This document shows positions 1 through 10,130 of a DNA stretch of 64,000 nt, piece by piece. The first letter of the stretch is position 1. Each line of letters begins with the position of its first letter. Source of the DNA: Anthoceros angustus. Its lineage: Eukaryota > Streptophyta > Anthocerotopsida > Anthocerotales > Anthocerotaceae. The translations under genes were made by a program, and so were the position numbers. The stretch covers positions 62,001-126,000 of the forward strand of contig VJWM01000108.1 of NCBI GenBank assembly GCA_010909165.1, in the 5' to 3' direction. The notes beneath the pieces were generated by a model. The model ran no database searches, was not told the DNA's origin, and saw nothing but the letters and a program-made list of their open reading frames with translations.

Positions 1-394
1 TATACAGTTAGCCCTCCTTAATTGGAAAACCTATAGATGAGATCCCTCCCTTCGGATCTCGCTCCCCTTGAAAGTATGGAGGGATAAAAGGAAAAATTCC
101 CTAAATGACAAATTGAACATACTAGGTTCAGACATTCAAAGTAATTGTACCTTCTTAATTGGGATTTCTCATTTTTATTTTAAAATTTCTAAAATACAAA
201 ATCCTTATTGATGTCATAGCACATCCAAATAGGTTCATAATGGCTGGAGGTTCAATAGATTTCTAAGTGCAGTTGAAGACTCCTAAGCATAGCTTTTTCC
301 TTTATGATAGACCAGTAAAGATTTTTTTTTATGCCGCTTAGAAGGAGTGTTGGCTCTTAAGCAGTTAGGTAGAAAAATAGTAAGGAACGTGGAG
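1..394. other. AT-rich intergenic sequence, no gene seen
   Basis: I see no coding pattern or recognisable RNA here. The stretch is moderately AT-rich with short homopolymers. It runs up to the 3' end of the R1 repeat copy that begins near 395 on the minus strand. Confidence 0.5.
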
Positions 395-800
395 ACTTTA
401 TGTAAGGAAAAGAGGTGGGAAATCCCATCTACCCTGAGACGAAGGGGACAACCCTCAGGAGGGCACTAGGCCAAGAGAGACTAGCCCCATGATCGTCCAT
501 CTTGAAACTACCTATTGCTCGAATGTCATGGTTCGGGTCTACTCTGCCGGTCAAGCGATCTTGCATCTCCACAGGCTTGTTGCCGTCACCTCGTTGGCCA
601 ATGCCCTGCGGGGCCGTCGACATCCATTGCAAGAAAGCCTTGAACAAGAAAGGAGAGACCAACCCCATTCTTCGGACTCTGGTATTCCTTGGCACAAGCC
701 TTGATGAACTTGGAGAAATCCTTGCCCATGGCCCGTGAGCCTCGATGGCAAGGATGAGCAGCGTGGCCACCCTGAAAAGTAATAGGTACTAGTGAGTTGG
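395..800 (-). mobile_element. R1 interspersed repeat, copy a (degenerate)
   Basis: Read on the minus strand, this segment encodes in broken frames a peptide with the core MGKDFSKFIKACAKEY, followed by a Phe/Leu-rich stretch. It ends in a noncoding tail with an AATAAAGTC-like polyadenylation motif (here ACATAAAGTC near 393-402). The same tail and peptide core recur at about 27.8-28.15, 45.09-45.40, 53.66-54.52 and 63.15-63.26 kb. A shared coding end plus shared 3' tail at several sites indicates a dispersed mobile family. I do not recognise its class; the polyadenylated end would fit a retroelement or a cargo gene fragment. Confidence 0.6.
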
Positions 801-889
801 TTTTAGTGAAACCCATTGATTGAAATCTAAATTTTTCTATCTTTTAGATTTTTAGATTTTATTATTTATTTTAAATTGGAAAAATGCAA

Positions 890-978
890 TTGGGATACCT
901 CAGGCCTCTAAAGTCGGCTTCCATATGGAGGCGACTGAGGTCTGTCTCTAATTGGGACTACATGCATGTAGTCCCAAT
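890..978. repeat. Two adjacent foldback sequences, one a perfect 28-bp palindrome
   Basis: Positions 951-978 form a perfect palindrome: two 14-base arms with no spacer, centred on CATGCATG. Immediately upstream, about 897-941, is an imperfect hairpin whose outer arms are ACCTCAG and CTGAGGT. Its inner arms are GTCGGCTTCCAT and ATGGAGGCGAC, with a bulge of about nine bases on the 5' arm. Nothing nearby marks these as terminator, miRNA precursor or transposon terminus. Confidence 0.7.
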
Positions 979-3080
979 GAGGGAGGGCTGAGTAGCGACA
1001 AAGCGTCAGTGGCAACTAGCTCATAAGCGTCATCCCTTCGACATTTGGGGCCGCTCTCCGCTAACCGAACCCGGTCGGCACAATTCCCAAGGAACGAGAT
1101 CACCAAGGCAAGATGTGGAACTATTTGTGCCGACTCATTAGCATACACAGATCCCGTGTCATTATGGTATGGGGTCTAGTCCGAAGGGAATGACCTTTCC
1201 GTTCGCTTGCGATTTCCTACTCAGATCACCTAACTTACCCTTCTTCTCTGCATCGGCAACCTTCCTGATCACATGCTAAGAACCTGATTCCCATCTCTCT
1301 TACGGGCTCTCACTGGGAGGAACCCGCGTAGGATCGGGGTTCCACCTCCAGGCTCTGGTCCATTCCACAACAGAGGTGCGTACCTACTCTCTATATCCTC
1401 GGTAGCGTGTTACTCATCAGCAGCGTCCGCGCACCTTACTTTATGTCTCACCGTTACATTACCGTACAGGCACAGTACAGCCAAAGTTTAAGCACTCGTT
1501 CTCATCCCAGTGTCCTCTCTCACCCGTGGCTCCCTCGCCGCTCTACTCTTGTCGACCTCGTCCGCACCCTGAGATGCCTGGTTGGAGTTGCGTGTTCCGG
1601 TGGGTGGGTTGACACCTCACGCGTCATGCGACCGCTGACCAGTCGGTCCTACACGCCTCCCGTGCCTTGGTCTTCGCTCCCGCCTCAGCCACTTGGGGTC
1701 CACACGGAAGAGCGGGTCTCGACTTCTCCACACCTAACACAAGAAAGCCAAAGATAGGGGTTTGTCTCAACCCCATTTTGGCCCCAACCATCCGTAAATG
1801 CACATGTCTCATTTCACTGCTTGATTTGCGAACCCACCATGCATCCGAGCCCAAAAGAAGACCTATGTGCCCACCGTCCGCACAAATGCGGACACACCTT
1901 TGTACCAAGTGGATGATCGCACTTATGCTCCAAAGAGTCGGAGTGCACCGAACGTCGCGACTTATACTCCAAAGAGGTGCAATACACCGGGTTTGGAGAG
2001 GGGCGTCAATACTTGTGTAGGCAAGCACTGCCTGCTTGTGCACACTTGCCACCGCACCAACACTCACATCAATTCTCTTTTCAAACCCCGTGATCAGCAA
2101 TCCTGACGGCATATACTGCTCGACCGGCCCCTCCGTCGGAGATAAGCCGCACTTAGATCTCAGCATTAGGCTCCGCTAGAATTGGACAAGGTAAAGGATG
2201 GTGAGGCCTCCTCAACCGTTTGATCAAACTCTTCGTAGCTTACATTTCTTCTTGTCAAGTCCGCCGCTTTCAACCTTAATCTATCCATGGTGGCACATGG
2301 AGCAAGTCGATCTTAAATTCAAAATCTCCGCGAAGCTTGGCCATAGTTCGCTCTCGAACACCTAGCCGCACATGTAGGGGCGCCAAGGTATAGATGTGTC
2401 CTTCGAGCCTCACAAATACTCACCATTTGGTCAAAACCCCACTGCCATCACCTCTTCTTCAGATCACTGCTCACTAGGCTCAGATGCTCTCTTATACTTG
2501 TGTTCGATCGCATCCGCTTTCATTACTCAAGGAAAATCATCTATTCTATTTATTTTCTTGCTTCGCAAAACATTGTGAAACATTATCGTCTTCAAAAGGT
2601 TGGCCATTAGAAACCACCATCATACATGTCGAATTTTGGAAAATGTAGCTCATCTAGAAACCAAGGCCTATGCATCTATACGCATCAAACTCGAATGAGC
2701 GGACATTTGACCAATCAAAGAGATCCAAATTGCAAGTCATCGAGGGCACATAGAGTAAGGCCAAAAGGTTTTACATGTTGTATACAAAGCTTAATGTGGA
2801 ATATAACATCAACCAACAAATGATTTTCAAAATAATATTCATGACTTTACGCCTAGATACCGGATGATTTACAAATTTTCAAACCACTAAAATCAACACT
2901 CCATCCTGGTATTGATCCGCCTCTAGGTTGCTTAATAGTCCAAAAACAAGCAAACTATCCTAGTACTAATCCGACCCAAGAGTGCTAATCGAGTTCTCAA
3001 AGCACCAAAAGCAATCACACCCCATCCGGCCGATCTGGCGCGACTTTGACATCGGCCACAGACAATCCTGTACGAGGGGT
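979..3080. other. Noncoding, probably eroded repeat sequence
   Basis: Short open frames occur on both strands but none has recognisable domains or consistent coding character. The text near 2,485-2,535 resembles the tail of the R3 repeat near 3,675-3,720 (both contain CTCTTATACT followed by a short CG-bearing stretch and a CTTTATTAC-like or CTTTCATTAC end). Part of it is therefore likely a diverged copy of that repeat. No tRNA or promoter could be assigned. Confidence 0.45.
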
Positions 3081-3084
3081 CGTC

Positions 3085-3290
3085 TCAAGGGAATGATTGG
3101 TTCCAGTTTTGCACGTCGTGATCCGATTCCCGCCTGCTGCTTGGGGCGGTTCTATCAGATCTCAACACGATCGTTTCCGCCCCCCCTAATTACTCTTAAG
3201 CGTGCACCGAACAGGCCCGGCGTGGCCAAACATTTAAGGACTTGGAAGTTTAAGCGTCCTCATCTAGCCAAAGCGTTGGACTTACGCGTT
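3085..3290 (+). repeat. R2 repeat segment, copy 1
   Basis: This segment contains an 'AAGGGAATGA ... CACGTCGTG ... TCTCAACAC ... CACCGAACAGGC ... GGCCAAAC' order. The same order recurs with small changes at about 7,090-7,280 and 8,815-8,985 inside the methyltransferase complex. The shared order suggests one repeat, perhaps an LTR or untranslated leader, present in both places. Function is unknown. Confidence 0.5.
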
Positions 3291-3299
3291 TCAGCGCTC

Positions 3300-4860
3300 A
3301 GTTTCCTTTGATCACCGATCCCTATGTCTTCTCTAGTCCCCTCCTACCACGCTCCCTCGCACATTACCGGTTGGAAATCGTGGGTTTGCGTGGCGGACCT
3401 CGCCGCTTCAACCAGGGCCTCTCGTCCGGCTCTGACACCTTCCTCGGAGTTCGTGGTCTCACGCTCCGGTCGTCTCAAGCGTCATTTGTCTGGAAGAGCA
3501 AGGGTCCCGGGGTCGTCTCGCCTCCGCCACACCACCACACGTTAGGGTGGCCACAGGACCTAGATCGTCTCTCGGAGTTGTCTTGCACCTTTGTTGACTG
3601 GGACTGCCAGCAAAGGCAACACAAGGGTCTCCAAAGAGAATGTGTATCAACCCCAAAGAAAGATGCTTTACTAGAGGGCTTATGCTCTCTTATACTACGC
3701 CCGAGCGTCTTTATTACTCCTAATGAAAGTGATGTCAGCTCAATGTGCCACTAACCCCCAACCCACTATTTCCCTAGCTTATCTCCGCCTACTTCTGCTG
3801 GTGGGGTGCCTGTGATTTCGCCACAGCGTGCGGCCCAATCGGCTTGCACGGCTGCATCAATCCGGATGATCCACGATCGGGCCCTCCCTTCACGAGACTC
3901 ATCCTGAGCTCGGCGGCGGCCTTGACGACGCAGTGACCACCAAGTCCTCCTCTTCACCTCCTCTTAACTCACCGGTGGTCCCCTGTGATGGGTCCACAGC
4001 TGCACTGCTGGTGGTGAGGGTGATCCACACTCACCCTTCCCTCTCTGCGCGGTTGGGGGTCCGCTCCTCCGGTCCGGACTTCCGGTCCTCGACTGTGGGA
4101 CTTGGTCGGTCTCGACTCGGTTCGGACTTCAGTCGGTCTCGACTCGAGTCCGGACTTGAGGTCCGTCTCACGAGGGGCATCCTTTTCGGGGTCTCGGGGT
4201 CCGGGTTCACCTCCTTCCTCCTTCCCCTGGCTCTCTTCCCTTGGCACGCCCGGAGACCCCCTCTCCTTCCTCCCGGGGCGTCGTAGCGGACTTACCTCAT
4301 GCCGAGTGGTGTCCATCGCCTCCTTCTCGCCTGCTCTCCTCCTCATTGTTGCTCGTCCCACGAGCAGTTCCTGTGGCCACGCTTATCCCCTGTGGCTTGC
4401 TCTCTTTCCTCTCTGCAGGCGGAGGAACACCGAAGAAGTGTCACAGGTGGTCCACCTCATGAGCATGTTCAATGAGCGATGATCTTCGCCACCGCCTCAC
4501 CGTCACATCCAGGTAGTCGACATGACCACCCATTTGAGAATTGCGTCCCTCGGCCTCAGGCGCCGCGCTTCCACCCTCCTTTCACCTTGAGGGGTTCCGG
4601 CACCACCCCCCAATTTCCTCCACCGGGTGGTAAACCGCCGCGGACCTCCACGGTCCACCTCCTTGGGTCCTCCCTCGACTTTTGGGCGGAATTTTGTTGG
4701 CCACCGCTTCTTGAACATCCCGCGACCCTGTACCGTGACGTCATCAAACGTCCAAACCGCACAGAAGATGTCCAAGTGCCAATCACCGCAACTCTTGGCC
4801 TCCAACCAAGGCCAAGTCCGGGTGGCGCAGATGTTCCTCTCCACCGGATGCGGGGTTCCC
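3300..4860. mobile_element. R3 long GC-rich repeat, copy 1
   Basis: This region matches about 18.3-22 kb in the same orientation. Both contain a phrase ending 'CACAACACGTTAGGGT' or close to it, then 'CTCTTATACT...GTCTTTATTAC', then 'ACCACCAAGTCCTCCTC' or similar, then a run of short direct subrepeats built on GGACCTCGGGGTCCGG-like text. On the minus strand at 4,503-4,946 an open frame includes WTFDDVTVQGRGMFKKRW. A homologous fragment (near 'EVWTLDKI') lies about 21.85 kb in the other copy. This is likely a long terminal repeat plus the end of a gag-like coding region, both eroded. Confidence 0.5.
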
Positions 4861-5569
4861 GGACCTCGCCGCCTTCTTGGGCCCCATAATTGCGCGCCTC
4901 GGAAATTCCTTTGTGGCTTGATGACCGACAACTCTCTCATACGCATCTCCGGGCTTCGCGAAGAGGGTCGCGTGAATTGCGCTTGGCGCGGAAGAGATAA
5001 GCGCCGAGGCGGGGTGCTGGCGCAGTGGCAAAACCGAGAAGTCGGTCGAGAGAGCCTTCTCTCGGCCGGAACGCTCGGGAGTTGGGAAGGCGGAGGCGTC
5101 CTTTCCTACCAGCGCTGAGTCACGCATTGCTTACTCTAGCTTTACAGCTGGCTGCATACTTTAGCCTTACTGCGCATGTGGGTGTGGTTATTTCTTGCCA
5201 TAACGGCCATTGGCAACCCTACGGTCCCTGTCCGGCATGCATGCTGTCCCCTCTCAAGACTGCCCACGTGGCACCCGTGCAAACACGCTCCGTTCCAAAG
5301 TTGCCTTTCCCGGCGTACTTATCGCGACTTACTCCAGAGTGTAGTCCTCACCTTGGCCTACTGGGTGTATCCGTAGTCCCCGTGCCGCCCGGAAGTGCGG
5401 TTGGAGTCACTGCCTATTCCGAGTGCGGTCCGAGTCCTCGCCTAGGCGCTCGGTCGTTCATCCCTTTCTTACCCGTCCCGGTCTTATTTCCCCTTTCTCG
5501 CCTTATTTCCCACTCCACACTAATAAAAAAACAAAAAACTAGCTCATTACCTTCCTAAGGGGGAGAGCC

Positions 5570-6180
5570 TACGGTCCACACTATCTCTGAGGCAACCATG
5601 AGCGGCGCAACAGAAGGCGACGTGGCATCCCTCGAGGGCATGGTTCAGGCGGTCAGGGGTAGTCCACGGGAGGAGAGGGTAAGCACCTCATCTGCAGCAG
5701 GAGGCCATATTATGTTGCGGCACATGGATGAGGAATCTTATGTTCTGGTCTCTATGTGGAATGAGCAGCGTGCTTAACCTTACTGTCCATGTGCATGTGG
5801 GAATAGGAGGGACTAGGGCTTACCTTCTGCAAGTGAGGACTCGAAGCGGATGGTCCTTCCACTGTGCCCGGGTATGGGGGTTGATTCCCTGTTATACGGA
5901 GGCAGTCTTGAAGGAGCTTACGGAGGAGGAAGCCCGAGCGTGGGTGGAAGAAGAGCCAGTAATGATCTTCAGCAATAGGCAGCAAGCAAGGGTGGATGGA
6001 GCTCATGAGCAGGACACACCCCAGATTAGGTGCGAGGAGTCGACCAGCAGTGGAAGCGAGGTAGAGGTTCTATGGGAGGATTTGTCAGACCAGCGAGGAG
6101 GAAGGAGGGCCCATGGAGTCAGCGGAGGACAAGGGCGGTGACCGTCAGGAGGCGGAGATAACGTAGGCAGGGAGTAGTGG
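5570..6180 (+). pseudogene. Degenerate transposable-element ORF fragment
   Basis: Plus-strand frames, interrupted by stops and shifts, encode a start-like MSGATEGDVASLEGM segment (from about 5,598). Further on they encode LTEEEARAWVEEEP and SGSEVEVLWEDLSDQ. The last two have counterparts on the minus strand at about 36.5-36.75 kb (SEAEARAWREEH and SESEVEVLGENRSDQ). Two unlinked copies of an acidic, low-complexity protein end fit a retroelement gag-type or hinge region. No catalytic domain is visible, so the class is uncertain. Confidence 0.4.
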
Positions 6181-6420
6181 CATCCTAGGAATAGCGTTTT
6201 GGATGGGATTAGGTAGGATGCCATCTCAGACCTAAGGCCGCCCAAAAGTATAGGGGCGCCTCTTCGCGTTCCGCCGCTTTTAGGACCTGGAAAGTCTGGT
6301 GGGCTATGATGCCCCCCAGCCATTGTATAAAGGGGCTTGGTTGTGCCCCTCACATCAGATAAGTCATGGTTGAGATCCCCATGCTGCCTGTGGCTGGTTG
6401 GAGACATCCGATCGACGGAG
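6181..6420 (+). promoter_or_regulatory. Possible retroelement promoter/LTR segment with TATA-like box
   Basis: Downstream of the gag-like fragment the sequence contains TGTATAAAGGGG (about 6,325-6,336), a good plant TATA-type motif. It lies in a stretch without coding potential just before the tandemly duplicated unit. This placement would fit a promoter in a terminal repeat. I could not define LTR boundaries, and the motif may be chance. Confidence 0.3.
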
Positions 6421-6740
6421 GTGGTGTGCACGAGACGCTCCTAGGGGTGGTCGAGGCTTGCTCCAACCCGGTGGGGTGGGGTGGAGGGGGTGTGTGTGAT
6501 AGGCGCTCCTCGGCAACAGGAGGAGGAGATCGAGGATTGGCGCGGGGGCGGTCTGGAGCTTGCTGCCTTTCTTTGGCCGAGAATTCTTCTTTCCCTTACC
6601 CTTTTTCTTGTTGGTTGTGTTCCGAAATTAAGAGACTGTGTGTGTGTGTGGGTAGAAGCCTACGAGGTGAATCGAGAGAGAGAAAGAAGATTGGGTGAAG
6701 AAGTGACCGAACACTGTACGCGATGCGAGGTGTGAGACCG

Positions 6741-8506
6741 TAAAGAGGAGTTAAGAAGGAGAACTAATTGGGGAACTAACAGTGGAGATTTTTTGTGGAT
6801 TGAAGAGAATCTAAACCGGTGCTGTCGGTGGAAGTGTGCACAAGAGAAAACAGCGTGAACAGTGTGTGTGTGTAAAAGCGGTTGAGAGGGAGCTGTGGAA
6901 CTCTGGTCCCTAGGAATCGGTGTGTGCGTGAAGTGTAGAGTGCAAAATAAAGTCGGATCCGTGCGCAGTGATAGCCATCCGTGGCAGGGATCCACGGCGC
7001 CGCGCGCCAGAAACAAGTTGCTAGGGTTTGGTGTGGCGTAACTTTCGCTGATGGCCAGCCGGGCGCGCACAATCTCGTGTCGTTGTAGTAAGGGGTCCGC
7101 TCCCAAGAGAATGACAGGCTCCGTTTTGCCGTGTTTCACCTCGTTTCTCACCTCACTTTAGTAGATTCGGTCTCAACACACACATTCATCGTTTTAGGCT
7201 GACTACACTCAGCGTTCACCGAGCAGCCCGGTGGCCAAAGTTTAAGAGACCCGTTCAAGCTCCGCGTCGTTCAAGTTGCTCCTTCACTCTAAGCAGGATA
7301 ATATTTGAAGCGGCTGAATATACAAACCCGCTTCCATAAAGGACAGTTTTCAAAACACCGGTGGGCACCAAATTCCACATAGAGTTGTTTTATGTTTTTG
7401 AGTGATGGTTCATGATATCCCTATCCTAAGGCAGGTACGTATTCCACCGATAATGCTTCTTAGGTATGGTAATGCATCGGCATGCCGCGCCTGCACCCAT
7501 TTCCATCGGAGCGTATCATTGGGTAGTGATTGATTGAAAAAGGTTTGATGCAAACAACTGTTATGTATGTAGAAAGGCATGCGTCGCTCAGAACTTCCTT
7601 CACTCTAAGGAAACACAAAACCTATCACAAATACCCTAGCTCAGCTCAGAGAAGAGTCTCTCGTGTGGCAGCGACGATATGCTATCCATCACCAATTCAA
7701 TGCTTTTGAGGCAGTGCTGGGTCTTGGTTGTCGTTCTCCATCATGGCATTTTCGGCATCCAAAGGATCAATAGGATTGCTTCGGTGTTGTAGTCCTGGAT
7801 GCCACAGCACTCAAAGTTCTCTTCCATCATCCAAGATTTCCCCGTTTTCTCCTTCATCTGCTGAACCCCAAAGGTACAACTGCGCTTGGGAGACACCCTT
7901 CTGGACAAGCTCAATTCCTTTGCCCAAAATTGGGCTGGTCCTCGTCGATGTGGCTCGTGATTCAACTCCTCCTCGGCCCCGGAGTACTTCATATCCATGA
8001 ATCCGTTGTGGGATGAATTCCGCGCAACGCTTGTCCAAATCCACTGCAATGCAATTTCGACCACAAAGCAATGCTGCCAGTGTCGTCGTTCCGCTCCCTG
8101 CACACGCATCTACAATCCAGTCCCCCTCTTTCGAGAAGTTTTTGATCAGCTTGAGCATCAACCCCAGTGGCCTCTGATACGCACACACAACTAGCTTGTC
8201 CAATGACATATATAGCAGCTTCTTCACGACAGTATTGTGCCCAATGACTGCACGACCATTGTTGAAAGAGCCATGGACGTTGTTAGGCAACATTGAAACC
8301 CTGCTTAATTTGCTGGTAGTGGTAACACCCCAGCCCACCGTGATGTACTCCACAGTATCATATCCACCCTGATCATTATGCATATTGGTTTTGTCCCACA
8401 CAAAGGAGACCATTCCTCCACCAATGCACCATTGCTGGCATTGCCTCCCTTACAATATGCGACTCTTCCACACCATGCATAACTATCATTCCGATTTCTT
8501 AGCTTG
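6741..8506. repeat. Tandem duplication, unit 1 (about 1.77 kb)
   Basis: Unit 1 starts at 'GAGGAGTTAAGAAGGAGAAC' and runs to just before the same text reappears near 8,515. Order is preserved across the whole unit: a short leader, the R2 segment, noncoding text and the minus-strand methyltransferase-like fragment. Unit 2 differs by many short deletions. It is either a true tandem duplication that has diverged or two allelic versions joined by assembly. Confidence 0.85.
7741..8413 (-). pseudogene. DNA methyltransferase-like C-terminal fragment (N6-adenine/N4-cytosine type, beta order)
   Basis: The minus-strand frame from ATG at 8,413 encodes about 200 residues. A central SAM-binding signature reads DACAGSGTTTLAALLCGRN, followed by IAVDLDKRCAEFIPQRI. 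It is preceded by LIKNFSKEGDWIV. This matches motif I of the N6_N4 methyltransferase family (family consensus D-x-F/C-x-G-S-G-T-T, then an acidic residue at the end of strand 2). The catalytic motif IV equivalent (DVPRGF) lies upstream in the same protein near 10.2 kb. Motif IV before motif I is the beta-class order. The frame is shifted relative to upstream pieces and sits in unit 1 of a tandem duplication, so it is a pseudogene as assembled. In bacteria such enzymes methylate DNA; the role here is unknown. Confidence 0.6.
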
Positions 8507-8512
8507 TAGGAG

Positions 8513-10130
8513 CCGTAGAGGAGTTAAGAAGGAGAACTAATTGGGGAACTAACGGTGGAGATTTTTTGTGGATTGAAGAGAATCTAAACGGTCTTTGTCG
8601 GTGGAAGTGTGCACAAAGCGTGAGCAGTGTGTGTGTAAGCGGTTGAGGGGCTGAACTCTGGTCCCTAGGAATCGGTGTGTGTGAAGTGCAAAATAAAGTC
8701 GGATCCGTCGTGATGATAGCCATCCGTGGCGAGGATCCTGGCGCGCCGAAACAAGTTGCTAGGGTTTGGTGTGGTAACTTTTTGATGGCCAGTACGCGCA
8801 CAATCTCGTGTCGTTGTAGTAAGGGTCCGCTCCCAAGAGAATGACAGTCCGTTTGCCGTGTTTCGTTCTCACCTCACTTTAGTAATTCGGTCTCAACACA
8901 CATTCATCGTTTTAGGCTGACTACCACATAGCGTTCACCGAGCAGGCGTGGGTGAAGCGTTTAAGGACCCGTTAGCGTCCGCGTCGTTTCATACTCTTCA
9001 CTCTAAGCAGGATAATATTTGAAGCGGCTGAATATACAAACCGCTTCCATGACGTGACCGTTTCAAAACACCGGTGGGCACCAAATTCCACATAGAGTTG
9101 TTTTATGTTTTGAGTGATGGTTCATGATATCCCTATCCTAAAGGCGGTCGTATTCCAAATAATGCTTCTTAGGTATGGTGCGAATGCATCGGCATCGCGC
9201 CTTGCGCCATTTCCATCGGAGCGTCGTCATTCGCAATGATTGATTGAAAAAGGTTTGATGCAAACAACTAGTTATGTAGTGAAAAAGGCATGCGGCGTCT
9301 CAGAAACTTCCTTCACTCTAAGGAAACACAAAACCTATCACAAATACCCTAGCTCCGAGCTCTTCATGACAGTTTGAGTCTGGTGAGCAGACGGATGCTA
9401 TCCATCACCAATTCAATAGAGGCAGGCGTGCTGGGGTCTTGAAGTTGTCGTTCTCCATCATGGCATTTCGGCATCCAAAGGATCAATAGGATTGCTTTCG
9501 GTGTTGTAGTCTGGATGCCTGCGCACTCAAAGTTCTCTGTCCATCATCAAAGATTTCCCCGTTTTCTCCTTCATTACATTGAACCCCAAAGGTACAACTG
9601 CGCTTGGAGACACCCTTCTCGGACAAGCTCAATTCCTTTGCCCAAAATTGGGCTGGTCCTCGTCGATGTGGCTCGTGATTCAACTCCTCCTCGGCGTGGA
9701 ATTTATCCATGAATCCGTTGTGGGATGAATTCAGCAGCGCTTGTCCAAATCCGCAATGCAATTTCGCAATGACCACGCAAACGCGCCCGCATCCGTAGCA
9801 TCGCATCTCGGTAATGCCCGAGCACTAGCTTGTCCAATGACATATATAGCGCTTCTTCCACGGCGATGTGCCCAATATTTGCGACCATTGTTGAAAGAGC
9901 CATGGGCGTTGTTAGGCAACATTGAAACCACTGCTTAATTTCTTTGGTGGTAACCCCCATTACGTGATGTACTCCACGATTATCATATCCACCACGATCA
10001 TTATGCATATTGGTTTTGTCCCACACAAAGGAGACCATTCCTCCACCAATGCACCTTGCTGTGCATTGCCTCCCTTACAATATCGACTCTTCCACCATGC
10101 ATAACTATCATTCGATTTCTTGCTTGTCAT
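8513..10130. repeat. Tandem duplication, unit 2 (about 1.6 kb, many small deletions)
   Basis: This unit is colinear with unit 1 from 'GAGGAGTTAAGAAGGAGAAC' through the leader, the R2 segment and the methyltransferase-like end. It lacks many short stretches of roughly 2-40 bases. The deletions include the SAM-binding core: around 9,770-9,830 the codons for GSGTTTLAAL are gone, though the flanking LDKRC/AEFIPQRIHG text is kept. Its right edge joins the single-copy N-terminal part of the same protein. Confidence 0.8.
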
